Shown: positions 27,551 through 36,182 of the stretch, piece after piece
Layout of the letters: each line of letters starts with the position of its first letter
Position numbering within the stretch: position 1 is the first letter of the stretch
Source: Borreliella japonica
GTDB taxonomy: Bacteria; Spirochaetota; Spirochaetia; Borreliales; Borreliaceae
Assembly: GCF_900099615.1 (NCBI RefSeq)
Contig: NZ_FMTE01000003.1
Location: 124,001-188,000 of the forward strand
DNA length: 64,000 nucleotides
Direction of reading: 5' to 3'
Position numbers and translations under genes: made by a program
Notes under the pieces: generated by a model
Told to the model about the DNA's origin: nothing
Databases searched by the model: none
Seen by the model: only the letters and a program-made list of their open reading frames with translations

Positions 27551-28717
27551 ATGGTTCAATATTTTACAGAAAAAGGCCCAACTTATAATGAAGTTATAGA
27601 AATAATTAAGAAAAAATATGGTAAGAATGCTAGGGTTATGACCTATAAAACTATTCCTCATGGAGGAATTTTAGGCTTGTTTACCAAAGATTGGGTTGAA
27701 GTTTCAGGTTATGTTAGATATGATATTGGTAATCAACAGATTAATGTTGAAGATGAAAAGCGAAAGATCCTGCAAAGCATTAAAAGAGAAGAAAATTCTT
27801 CAATCGAAGATGTGCTCAAAGAAGTTAAATCTCTTAAAACAGAGCTTGCTCATAAAAAGGAAAATATCAATCATCCAACAATTACAAAAATTGAAGATAT
27901 TTTAAGAGAAAATGATTTTTCTGAAAATTATATTAAAGACATTAATGAGTTTATTAAAAGAGAATTTAGTTTGTCAGATCTTGATGATTACGAGAGAGTT
28001 AGAGAAGACGTTGTTTTGTATATTGCAAAGACAATTAAATGCTCAGGCTCTATTATTGATAATCTTAAGAAAAGGGTTTTTATTTTAGTTGGTCCGACAG
28101 GTGTTGGAAAGACTACCACAATTGCAAAACTTGCAGCAATTTATGGCATTAATGGAGAATCTAAGAGCTTGAATATTAAGATTATTACTATTGATAATTA
28201 TCGTATTGGGGCTAAAAAACAAATTCAAACTTATGGTGATATTATGGGCATTCCGGTTAGAGCAATTGAATCTTTTAAAGATTTAAAAGATGAAATTACT
28301 GATTCAAAGGATTTTGATCTTATACTTGTTGACACAATTGGCAAAAGTCCTAAAGATTTTATGAAGCTTGCTGAGATGAAGGAGCTTCTTAATGCTTGCG
28401 GAAGAGATGCTGAATTTCATTTGGCTGTGAGCTCTACTACAAAAACATCAGATGTTAAAGAAATATTTCATCAATTCTCTCCTTTTAATTACAAAACTGT
28501 GATTTTTACCAAAGTGGATGAAACTACTTGTGTTGGAAATTTGATAAGTTTGATTTATGAAATGAAGAAAGTAGTTTCTTACGTTACAGATGGGCAAATT
28601 GTTCCTCATAATATTAGTGTTGCAGAACCACTTACTTTTATTAGAAAAATAAATGGCTACAGAATAAGCGATGATGCAGAATTTATTAAGAAGATAAAAG
28701 GTAAATCTTATTATTAA
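27551..28717 (+). CDS. flhF: FlhF, SRP-type GTPase setting flagellar position
   Basis: 388 aa. A basic/coiled N-terminal region (~1-130), then the SRP-GTPase NG domain: G1 [34 protein letters not shown]3 LVDTIGKSP (Asp-Thr-Ile-Gly replaces the usual DTAGR), and G4 FTKVDET. Known: FlhF controls number and polar placement of periplasmic flagella in B. burgdorferi. Directly followed by its regulator flhG. Confidence 0.96.
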   Translation: MVQYFTEKGPTYNEVIEIIKKKYGKNARVMTYKTIPHGGILGLFTKDWVEVSGYVRYDIGNQQINVEDEKRKILQSIKREENSSIEDVLKEVKSLKTELAHKKENINHPTITKIEDILRENDFSENYIKDINEFIKREFSLSDLDDYERVREDVVLYIAKTIKCSGSIIDNLKKRVFILVGPTGVGKTTTIAKLAAIYGINGESKSLNIKIITIDNYRIGAKKQIQTYGDIMGIPVRAIESFKDLKDEITDSKDFDLILVDTIGKSPKDFMKLAEMKELLNACGRDAEFHLAVSSTTKTSDVKEIFHQFSPFNYKTVIFTKVDETTCVGNLISLIYEMKKVVSYVTDGQIVPHNISVAEPLTFIRKINGYRISDDAEFIKKIKGKSYY

Positions 28718-28728
28718 GGATAGTTATA

Positions 28729-29616
28729 ATGGAAGATCAAGCTCAAAGTTTAAGAGATATGATGAGATTAAATGGTAAATTTAATTTTTCAGTTGATGAG
28801 AAAGTTCAAAACAGTAAAACAAGATTTATTGCTGTTAGTAGTGGCAAAGGCGGTGTTGGTAAAAGCAATATTGCAATTGGACTTGCTCTTAAATATTCTG
28901 AGCTTGGCAAAAAGGTATTAATACTTGATGCTGATATTGGAATGGCTAATGTTAATATTTTGCTTGGAGTTATTCCCAAATATAGTATATATCATATGAT
29001 TACTCAAAGTCGCGATATTAGGGATGTAATAACAAAAACAGAGTACAATATTGATCTTTTAGCCGGTGCTTCTGGTACAATGGAGCTTTTAGACCTCTCT
29101 GATGTTGATGTTAATAAATTTATAAAAGAATTATTAAAAATATATGAATATGATATAGTTGTAATAGACACTAGTGCTGGGATTTCAAGGCAAGTTATTT
29201 CGTTTTTACTTTCCAGTGACGATGTTGTTATTGTTACTACTCCCGAGCCTACTTCAATTACTGATGCTTATGGGATAATAAAGGTTTTGTCTTATAAGAT
29301 GGAGAATTTAAAAAACTTAAGACTTATTGTTAATAGAGTAGCTAATGTTAGTGAGGCTAAGGGGGTTGCCAAAAAGGTTATAGATATTTCAGGGCAATTT
29401 TTAAATTTAAATATTGATTATTTGGGATACATTTATGAGGATCAAAATATTAGAAGCTCTGTTTTCAAACAAAAGCCTTTTGTTTTGGTAAATCCAAATA
29501 GTAAAGCTAGCTATTGTCTTGATTCTATTGTTGCCACTCTTGAGGAGGTTTCTCTAGATAGCAGAAAAAGAAGAGGTGTTATAGGTTTTATATTAAGATT
29601 TTTTGGTGTGGAATAA
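28729..29616 (+). CDS. flhG: FlhG (YlxH), MinD-like ATPase
   Basis: 295 aa. Residues 3-9 (DQAQSLR) match the DQAxxLR helix that activates FlhF GTPase. Deviant Walker [12 protein letters not shown] with Lys40 and Lys45; MinD-like [15 protein letters not shown]; and a C-terminal amphipathic stretch ([15 protein letters not shown]) suited to membrane binding. Limits flagellar number together with FlhF. Confidence 0.96.
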   Translation: MEDQAQSLRDMMRLNGKFNFSVDEKVQNSKTRFIAVSSGKGGVGKSNIAIGLALKYSELGKKVLILDADIGMANVNILLGVIPKYSIYHMITQSRDIRDVITKTEYNIDLLAGASGTMELLDLSDVDVNKFIKELLKIYEYDIVVIDTSAGISRQVISFLLSSDDVVIVTTPEPTSITDAYGIIKVLSYKMENLKNLRLIVNRVANVSEAKGVAKKVIDISGQFLNLNIDYLGYIYEDQNIRSSVFKQKPFVLVNPNSKASYCLDSIVATLEEVSLDSRKRRGVIGFILRFFGVE

Positions 29617-29622
29617 GGCATT

Positions 29623-30105
29623 ATGTTTATAAGTAGGGAATTAAAGTATATTTTATTAGCCAGTGTATCAGCATTATTTATTTCAGCAATTTTAGGTTTG
29701 TTTTGTGGTTTGCCATTTTTTACAATTTTAGTAAGATCTTTTTTGCAGTTTGTATTTTTTTTTGTTATTGGACTTTTAATCGAGTTTATCTATAAAAAGT
29801 ATTTATCGAATCTTTTTTCAACAGAATTGTCTAGTGATATGGAAAATAATCTTCAAGATAATAAGAAGACAGTTTACAAGGATTTAAATGAGAATCTTGA
29901 TTTCCAAAATAAAAATTCTCATTATGATAACTCTCAAAATAACAGTAGTAGTGTTGATTTTATAGAAGAGGTCAAAAAGTATAAATTTGAGACTGAAGAT
30001 ATGAATGAGGCAAGTGTCAAAATTAAAAAAATGTCATTTATTGAAGATAATGATCCAAAAGTTGTTGCAGATGCTATTAAAACTTTAATGAGCAGGAAGG
30101 AATAA
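29623..30105 (+). CDS. Two-helix membrane protein with FliF-like C-terminal tail
   Basis: 160 aa, no family I can name (B31 BB0268 by position). Residues ~8-53 form a hydrophobic hairpin (two helices around a CGLPFF turn), so both ends should be cytoplasmic. Residues ~60-125 are polar and Asn/Asp-rich. The last 16 residues (PKVVADAIKTLMSRKE) align without gaps to the last 16 of FliF (PEDVAKLIRTWLLKNA): Pro, Val, Ala, Ile, Thr identical, Arg/Lys and Leu/Met conservative, Trp replaced by Leu. AAGG (29615-29618) precedes ATG. I infer a FliG-binding membrane protein; this is not shown. Confidence 0.85.
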   Translation: MFISRELKYILLASVSALFISAILGLFCGLPFFTILVRSFLQFVFFFVIGLLIEFIYKKYLSNLFSTELSSDMENNLQDNKKTVYKDLNENLDFQNKNSHYDNSQNNSSSVDFIEEVKKYKFETEDMNEASVKIKKMSFIEDNDPKVVADAIKTLMSRKE

Positions 30106-30107
30106 AT

Positions 30108-32012
30108 ATGGATAATAGGGTTATAAATTTTTCTGAACTTTGTGATAAAATGCGAGTTTACTTGGAAAGAGAAAGTCATGTTGATTTGATGGAAATAGAA
30201 GCAGATACTCTTGAAGAGGCTTTAAATGATGCTTCTTTAGAACTTTCAGTGCCTTATAAAGAGCTAGATTATGAGATTTTGTCAAAAGGCAGTAATGGCA
30301 TATTGGGATATGGAAGGAAAAAATGGAAAATAGTTGCCTATAGAAATTCTTATAGCAAGCCTAAAGTGTCTTTTGATTCAAAAAATGATTCAGGAGAAGA
30401 AAAAACGATTTCATTGGATGGTGAATTTTTTATCAGGAAATCTTCTAAAGGTGTGTTTCTAAAGGTTATCTCATCAAGGGGACAAGGAGTTTCTATTAAG
30501 TATCAAGATGTTCTTTCTAAATTAGAATTACATAGCAATATTGAAAAGTTTAATAAAGACATTGTGAAGGGTGTAGTTGAGAATGCTAGTGGATACTATG
30601 AAAAAATTGCTGATTTTGAATCTGATCCTTCTGAGAATGTAACAATGATGGTTCAAATATCAGAAAATTCAATGTCAGTTACTATTGAATTTACCGCTCC
30701 TGGAATTAATGGAGCTGAAATTTTTGCACAAGATATTTTTAATATTCTTAGAAAATATGGAGTTATAGATATTGCAATACTTAAAGATAAAGTGGCAAAA
30801 TTTGTAGATTATCCTGTTTATGGTGAGCCTGTTGAACTTGCAAGGGGGTTAGAGCCAGTAAAGGGCAAGGATTCTTATATCGATTTCATTGTTGATGATA
30901 ATAATAGGCTTGGTGAGTATGAAGTTTCAAGCATAGGATTTAGGAATGTTGTTGAGGGCGAGGAATTGGCCAGAATTATTCCTTTTGGGAAAGGTGTAGA
31001 TGGTTATACCGTTTTTGGCAAAGTGTTAAAATCAGAGAGTGGGCAGGATATTAATTTTGTTTTAGGTGAAAATACTTTTAGAGATGGTTATAAAATTCTT
31101 GCAAAATGTAATGGGTATATGTCTGTTTCATATGGTGTAATATCTGTTCACAATATTTATTTAGTCAAGGGTGATGTTGGACCTGCTACTGGAGATATAG
31201 TAAATAATGGAATGGTTCTTGTTCAAGGCAGTGTTTTAGATGGATACAATATTATGGCCAAAAGTGGAATAGAGGTGAAAGGATTAGTGGGGCGGTGCAA
31301 TTTAAAAACGGATGGGTCTATTATTTTTCATAGCGGTGTAAATGGCAAAGGTGATTCTAATATTTATGCACGGGGTAATATTAGGGCTAAGTTTTTAGAA
31401 AATGTTACTTTAAATTGTGGTGGTGAAGTTGAAGTTTTAAGAGGCATTGTGAATTCTTCAGTTTCTTCTAAAAAGAGAGTTCTTTGCATCGGTAAAAAAT
31501 CAAAAATAGTTGGTTCTAATGTTTATGCTAAAGAAGAGGTTAGGGCTTATTCTATAGGTTCTGATAGAAGTTGTGAAACTTGTATTGACGTTGGTTATGA
31601 TCCTGAAATTAAAGATTTGCTAACCAGGTTTACTAGCCATCTTGAAAAGATTGAAAAGCGATTAGAAGTTTTAACCAAAGATATTGCTGCTTTAAAAAAG
31701 AATATTGTGCTCATTACAGATAAGTCAGAAAAATCCTTAAAGATTGATAGTTACAATGAATTTGTTAATGAGAGTAAAATTCTTAGAATGGAAATAAAAA
31801 TGATAGAGGCTAAGCGAGTTGATTTGCAAAACGAGCTTGAAAATACTAAGATAGAGGGTAAAGTTTCTGTTGAAAATGTAGCTTGTTCGGGTGTTAAGCT
31901 TTATATTAAGAATGCTTTTTATGAGCTTTCAAAAGATTATATCAACGTTACCTTTGTAGAGGATGATAATTACATTAAAGTTATGACTTATATTCCCTTT
32001 AAGTCTGGGTGA
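30108..32012 (+). CDS. fapA: FapA-family (DUF342) flagellar assembly protein A with Jag-N domain
   Basis: 634 aa. Residues ~18-75 resemble the Jag-N domain (EADTLEEALNDASLELSVP; then NGILGYGRKKWKIVAY). Residues ~200-510 are the FapA/DUF342 region: GVDGYTVFGKVL, VKGDVGPATGDIVNNGMVLV and a run of beta-helix turns (KSGIEVKGLVGRCNLKTDGS). Residues ~505-590 are a coiled coil. FapA proteins occur in flagellar operons and affect polar targeting in Vibrio; the function in Borrelia is inferred. Overlaps nothing; 2-nt gap after the previous gene. Confidence 0.9.
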   Translation: MDNRVINFSELCDKMRVYLERESHVDLMEIEADTLEEALNDASLELSVPYKELDYEILSKGSNGILGYGRKKWKIVAYRNSYSKPKVSFDSKNDSGEEKTISLDGEFFIRKSSKGVFLKVISSRGQGVSIKYQDVLSKLELHSNIEKFNKDIVKGVVENASGYYEKIADFESDPSENVTMMVQISENSMSVTIEFTAPGINGAEIFAQDIFNILRKYGVIDIAILKDKVAKFVDYPVYGEPVELARGLEPVKGKDSYIDFIVDDNNRLGEYEVSSIGFRNVVEGEELARIIPFGKGVDGYTVFGKVLKSESGQDINFVLGENTFRDGYKILAKCNGYMSVSYGVISVHNIYLVKGDVGPATGDIVNNGMVLVQGSVLDGYNIMAKSGIEVKGLVGRCNLKTDGSIIFHSGVNGKGDSNIYARGNIRAKFLENVTLNCGGEVEVLRGIVNSSVSSKKRVLCIGKKSKIVGSNVYAKEEVRAYSIGSDRSCETCIDVGYDPEIKDLLTRFTSHLEKIEKRLEVLTKDIAALKKNIVLITDKSEKSLKIDSYNEFVNESKILRMEIKMIEAKRVDLQNELENTKIEGKVSVENVACSGVKLYIKNAFYELSKDYINVTFVEDDNYIKVMTYIPFKSG

Positions 32013-32038
32013 ATGATCTTTGATATAAGGATTTGGAT

Positions 32039-32341
32039 ATGGATACATTTGAAGTTTTTAAAGTGTCTGTTGTTGGCTCTTTTAAGACTAGGCAACTTTT
32101 AAGTGAAGATGAAAAGCATAAGAGATTAAAAATTAATCAAAATGCTAGATTTAAATTTTTAAGAGATTGTCATACTGATTCTGAAGTTAATAATGTATGT
32201 TCGGTTGGTAGAACTGAGGATAATTTTTTGCTTTCATTTCCAGTTAAAAAAAATAAGAATGAAGAGAAGATAATGCTTGGTTTGTATGCTGGCAAATTTG
32301 AAGATCCTAAAATTGGTAAAAATGTTAATATTAAAAGATAA
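32039..32341 (+). CDS. Small protein of unknown function in the flagellar operon
   Basis: 100 aa, basic, no membrane segment, no motif I recognise. I start at ATG 32039 because AAGG (32027-32030) is 8 nt upstream; TTG at 32033 would be only 2 nt away. Contains the segment SVGRTEDNFLLSFPVKK, which looks like a compact beta strand pair. Tight spacing between fapA and the next gene argues that it is real and co-transcribed. B31 BB0266 by position. Confidence 0.7.
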   Translation: MDTFEVFKVSVVGSFKTRQLLSEDEKHKRLKINQNARFKFLRDCHTDSEVNNVCSVGRTEDNFLLSFPVKKNKNEEKIMLGLYAGKFEDPKIGKNVNIKR

Positions 32342-32360
32342 AGTGTTTTAGGGCTTTTAT

Positions 32361-32882
32361 ATGTTTATTGTTTTTTATTTTATTTTAATTATATTTATTT
32401 TTATATATTTTCATGTGTATGTTAATTTAAAAATAAAATCTAATAGCATACTTAGAAAGTTTAAAAGCGAGGTAGATAAAACAATCATTGAAATTAATCA
32501 AGCTACGGATAGAAATATAAATATTATTGAAATAAAAATTGAAAGTTTAAACAGAATCATTAAAGAGGTTGATGAGAGAATTGAAATTCTTGATCAGAGA
32601 TTGTTGGGGTTTAACAACGGCTCTATTCCTGGAAATAATTCTTCTAGTTTTGGATCTAAGAGTGATGGAATTTATAAAAACAATTTGGATTATTCTATGC
32701 CTACTATTGAAAAAAATATAATAAAAGAAAGTTATAATGTTCGCAATCAAATTATTTTACTTCATGAACAAGGTATGTCTTTTGAAGCTATTGCTAAAAA
32801 ATTTAAGTTAGATCTAGGTGAGGTTGAGTTAATTGTTTCAATACATAGGGGAGGTATTCATGAAAAAATGGATAGGTATTGA
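32361..32882 (+). CDS. Membrane-anchored coiled-coil protein with C-terminal HTH-like segment
   Basis: 173 aa. N-terminal membrane helix (~2-22), a coiled coil (~25-80), a Ser/Asn/Gly linker, and a C-terminal segment QIILLHEQGMSFEAIAKKFK followed by LDLGEVELIV, which has the spacing of a helix-turn-helix. This architecture (TM, coil, small HTH-like end) is that of SwrB/DUF6115 proteins in Firmicute flagellar operons; the match is by architecture, not by measured similarity. The last 23 bases overlap the following gene. B31 BB0265 by position. Confidence 0.78.
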   Translation: MFIVFYFILIIFIFIYFHVYVNLKIKSNSILRKFKSEVDKTIIEINQATDRNINIIEIKIESLNRIIKEVDERIEILDQRLLGFNNGSIPGNNSSSFGSKSDGIYKNNLDYSMPTIEKNIIKESYNVRNQIILLHEQGMSFEAIAKKFKLDLGEVELIVSIHRGGIHEKMDRY

Positions 32883-34329
32883 TCTTGGAACCACTAATAC
32901 TGTAGCATCGTATTTTGATGTTAGTTCTAAGATAATATTAAATGAAAGGGGTGAGCGAATGACCCCTTCTATTGTTTCTTTCTCAGATAAGGATGTTCTT
33001 GTTGGAAGTGCCGCTAAAAATCAAATATTAGTTAATCCTAAAAAGACATTCTATGATTTTAAGACTAATATAGGTTCTAATACTTTTTATAAAGTAGATG
33101 GTGAATTTTATAGAGCAGAATATATTTCAGCACATTTGCTTTCCAGTGTCAAAAAGAACGCTGAAAAATTTTTAGATGAAGAGATTGAAAATGCTGTAAT
33201 AACAGTTCCTGCGTATTTTTCTGAGATCCAAAGAAGAGGTGTTGTTGAAGCTGCAAATTTTGCTGGTTTGAATTGCAAGGCCATACTTAATGAGCCAACT
33301 GCAGCTGCTATCGCTTATGCCTTTGAAAGACAAATTGATGGAATTTTTCTTATTTACGATCTTGGGGGTGGAACTTTTGATGTAACTCTCATGGAAAAGC
33401 AAGGTGAGATCTATACTGTTCTTTCGGTTAAAGGACAAAGCCGACTTGGAGGAAATGATTTTAATAAGATCATTGAAAAGCATGTTTTAGATAGTTTTAA
33501 AAATGAATATCCCGATTTTAATTTAGAAGATGTTTTCCTTCTTGAAGAATTAAGAGAACGAATTGAAGAAGGTAAAAAAAATTTATCTGTTATGGAAGAG
33601 GTTGACATCACTTTGCTTTTTCTTGATGGTAAACATTTAAATTACAGACTTAAAAGGAATGAATTTAATTTAATGATAAGTGAATATGTTGAAAAGACTA
33701 TTCAATTGTCTATGGAATGTATTGCTGATTCTGGGGTTGATATTAATAGTGTTTCAAAAATCATACTTTCCGGTGGCTCAACAAGGATTCCTTTGATTGA
33801 AAAAGTTTTAAAGGAATCTTTTCCTTCTGTTTCGATTTTAGACGCTTTAAATCAAGATGAAGTTGTAGCTATTGGTGCAGGTATTCATGCTTTTAGTCTT
33901 TCTAGGAATGATTCTATTATTAAGTTTAAAGATGTGACTCCTTATTCTCTTGGACTTGAGATAAAGGGCAATGAATGTTTTACTTTAATAGAGAGAAATG
34001 CAGCTTTACCAGTTTCTAGGAGCAAACTATTTACGACTACTAATGATTATCAGGATGAAATTGAGATTCATATACTTCAAGGTGAATATAAAAAAGCTTC
34101 TTTGAATTGTTCTATAGGTAGGTTTTCCTTTGGGAATATTCAAAAAGCTTTAAAAGGAATCCCCAAAATAGAAGTACTTTTTACATTAAATGAAAGTGGT
34201 ATTTTGAGTGTTAATGCCAAAGATTTGCAGACAAATTCTTCTAACTTTATTGAAATAAAAATTACAAGTTCATCTGACAATGTAGCAAAAGAAAGCCTTT
34301 CAAATACTTTTACAAGTATTATTGATTGA
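32860..34329 (+). CDS. Hsp70 (DnaK-type) homolog lacking the lid
   Basis: 489 aa against ~635 for DnaK. Nucleotide-binding domain is complete: GIDLGTTNTVASYF, the TVPAYFSEIQRRGVVEAANFAG block (read in parts), YDLGGGTFDVTLME and LSGGSTRIPLIE. The substrate-binding beta-sandwich is present to about residue 470, and the gene then ends, so the alpha-helical lid is absent. The interdomain linker, normally DVLLLDVTP, reads IIKFKDVTP. Start at ATG 32860 is set by GGGGAGG (32848-32854). Last gene of the motility run; B31 BB0264. A specialised, possibly non-cycling chaperone is inference. Confidence 0.92.
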   Translation: MKKWIGIDLGTTNTVASYFDVSSKIILNERGERMTPSIVSFSDKDVLVGSAAKNQILVNPKKTFYDFKTNIGSNTFYKVDGEFYRAEYISAHLLSSVKKNAEKFLDEEIENAVITVPAYFSEIQRRGVVEAANFAGLNCKAILNEPTAAAIAYAFERQIDGIFLIYDLGGGTFDVTLMEKQGEIYTVLSVKGQSRLGGNDFNKIIEKHVLDSFKNEYPDFNLEDVFLLEELRERIEEGKKNLSVMEEVDITLLFLDGKHLNYRLKRNEFNLMISEYVEKTIQLSMECIADSGVDINSVSKIILSGGSTRIPLIEKVLKESFPSVSILDALNQDEVVAIGAGIHAFSLSRNDSIIKFKDVTPYSLGLEIKGNECFTLIERNAALPVSRSKLFTTTNDYQDEIEIHILQGEYKKASLNCSIGRFSFGNIQKALKGIPKIEVLFTLNESGILSVNAKDLQTNSSNFIEIKITSSSDNVAKESLSNTFTSIID

Positions 34330-34354
34330 AGACTTAAAGAAATAAGATATTTTT

Positions 34355-34861
34355 TTAAAAATAATAAATTATTTTTCCCAATATGTTATCAATTTTTATA
34401 AATCCGTAATCTCTTGAGTCTAATGAGTTTTTTTTATTTTCTCCTACGACTAAATAGTGATTGTCCGGAATTTTTTCAGTATTTTTTTTTAAAATATTTT
34501 CATCTATTTTGAAGTTTAAGTCATGTATGCATATTCCATTTTTTTCTATTTGTTTAAATTTTTCTCCTGGGATTGCAAAAATTTTTTTGATGGCAATTTT
34601 TTTTGTTATAGGATCTTTAATAAGTACCACTTCATTTTTTTTGGGATTTTTCCATAATAAAAAGTATTTTTGTTGATTTTTAAGTCTAATTCCATATGCA
34701 AATTTGTGATTTACAATCCAATTTTTGTCAAATATTGTTGGGGTCATTGATTCGCCTTTTACTATGTAAAAGGATAAGAACAATTTTATTAAGGTTAATA
34801 AAAATAAGGAGGCGGCTAAAATTGACGCTAGTGCATATTTGTGAGCTTTAAATATTCTCAT
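34355..34861 (-). CDS. lepB: Signal peptidase I
   Basis: 168 aa membrane-bound serine protease that removes signal peptides. One N-terminal helix (~10-34), catalytic Ser38 in GESMTPTI, catalytic Lys92 in KKIFAIPGE, and the C-terminal box DSRDYGFIKIDNILGKI. It is short but has all boxes. Borrelia encodes several signal peptidase I paralogs; this one (BB0263) stands alone, convergent with the Hsp70 gene and divergent from the LysM/M23 gene. Confidence 0.93.
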   Translation of the reverse strand: MRIFKAHKYALASILAASLFLLTLIKLFLSFYIVKGESMTPTIFDKNWIVNHKFAYGIRLKNQQKYFLLWKNPKKNEVVLIKDPITKKIAIKKIFAIPGEKFKQIEKNGICIHDLNFKIDENILKKNTEKIPDNHYLVVGENKKNSLDSRDYGFIKIDNILGKIIYYF

Positions 34862-34903
34862 AACTTTTAAACAATGCTTTCATTAAAATGCAATTTTCTA
34901 TTG

Positions 34904-34909
34904 TATAAT
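34904..34909 (+). promoter_or_regulatory. -10 box upstream of the LysM/M23 peptidase gene
   Basis: Perfect TATAAT in the 61-bp divergent gap between lepB and the M23 gene. No good -35 box is visible at the usual distance (34881-34886 reads CATTAA). A start near 34916 would leave about 7 nt before ATG 34923, where there is no Shine-Dalgarno. Confidence 0.5.
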
Positions 34910-34922
34910 GAAATAGCATGTT

Positions 34923-36176
34923 ATGATTATACCAAAAAAAAAGCAAAGGGTAGAAAAACGTAAAAAAAATTTTTTATTTAATAGCAAAAAGAGTGCTAAT
35001 TTAGAATTAAAAGATTTTGCCAATATTAGGAATATTGGCAAAATAAGAAAAAAGGTTTTCAAGTTTAAAAACTTTTTAAAAAAAATTGATTTTTTTTTAA
35101 AAAAGTTTTCTTTATTTTTCTATAAGCTTAAAATACAAAATATCAATCATTATGAATATAAATATTATTATAAGGGCTTGAGAGAGAAAGTTTTTGACAT
35201 TTTTAGCTTAAAACTTGATTATAAGCTCGTTTTTAAGCTAAATGCAATAATTTTTATTTTTATATTAATATTTTATATTAATATTTTTTCTTACTACGAT
35301 TCATATGTTTTTTTAAATAGACTCGCTTTTCCAAAAGATTATTTTATTGATACATTTTTATATTATAGCGATCAAGATATAGCCCAAATTAGTAGTTATT
35401 TGCTTGAATCTAATGTTTCTACAAATACTCCCGGATTTAAAAAAAATTTTGTATTAAAGGTATTGGACCATAAAATTAAGCCTGGAGAAACGCTCTCCCA
35501 TGTTGCAGCTAGGTATCAGATAACCAGTGAAACTTTAATTTCTTTTAATGACATTAAAGATGTAAGAAGTATTAGGCCAAATTCGGTTATTAAAGTTCCT
35601 AATATGAAAGGAATTGTTTATGTTGTCAAAAAAAATGACTCTATTTCGTCTATAGCTAGTGCTTATAATGTTCCCAAGGTGGATATTTTAGATTCTAATA
35701 ATCTTGATAATGAGGTTTTATTTTTAGGGCAAAAATTGTTTATTCCTGGAGGAAGATTGCCCAAAGATTTTTTAAAAGAAGTATTAGGAGAGACTTTTAT
35801 TTATCCTGTACAAGGTGTTATTACTTCAGGATATGGTTATCGACCAGATCCTTTTACAAGAGTTATTAGCTTTCATAATGGAATAGATATTGCAAATTTA
35901 GCTAATACCCCTATTAAAGCTTCAAGAGAGGGTATTGTTGTAACTGTGGGATTTAATGCTGGAGGGTATGGGAAATATGTTGTTATTTCTCACAGTAACG
36001 GATTTCAAACTTTATATGCGCATTTGAATTCTTTTGCTGTTAAAGTTGGGAAAAAAGTTTCAAGAGGAGCAATAATAGGTTACATGGGAAGTACTGGATA
36101 TAGCACAGGTAATCACTTGCATTTTACCATTTTTAAGAATGGTAAAACCGAAAATCCTATGAAATATTTAAGGTAG
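34923..36176 (+). CDS. Membrane-anchored LysM-LysM-M23 peptidoglycan endopeptidase
   Basis: 417 aa. Very basic N-terminus (~1-95), one membrane helix (~107-127), LysM 1 (~178-225, HKIKPGETLSHVAARYQI), LysM 2 (~229-275, YVVKKNDSISSIASAYNVP), then an M23 domain (~290-415) with all zinc ligands: HNGID, YAHL and HLHF. Expected to cut peptide crosslinks in the periplasm. No ribosome binding site before ATG. Meets the next gene tail-to-tail with 6 bp between stops. B31 BB0262. Confidence 0.93.
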   Translation: MIIPKKKQRVEKRKKNFLFNSKKSANLELKDFANIRNIGKIRKKVFKFKNFLKKIDFFLKKFSLFFYKLKIQNINHYEYKYYYKGLREKVFDIFSLKLDYKLVFKLNAIIFIFILIFYINIFSYYDSYVFLNRLAFPKDYFIDTFLYYSDQDIAQISSYLLESNVSTNTPGFKKNFVLKVLDHKIKPGETLSHVAARYQITSETLISFNDIKDVRSIRPNSVIKVPNMKGIVYVVKKNDSISSIASAYNVPKVDILDSNNLDNEVLFLGQKLFIPGGRLPKDFLKEVLGETFIYPVQGVITSGYGYRPDPFTRVISFHNGIDIANLANTPIKASREGIVVTVGFNAGGYGKYVVISHSNGFQTLYAHLNSFAVKVGKKVSRGAIIGYMGSTGYSTGNHLHFTIFKNGKTENPMKYLR

Positions 36177-36182
36177 TGTTTT

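Noticed and set aside
34357..34376. AAAAATAA/TTATTTTT hairpin between the Hsp70 gene and lepB
   Set aside because: All A-T stem inside the lepB 3' end; such stems are expected by chance here. Convergent genes need some terminator, but this is not convincing.
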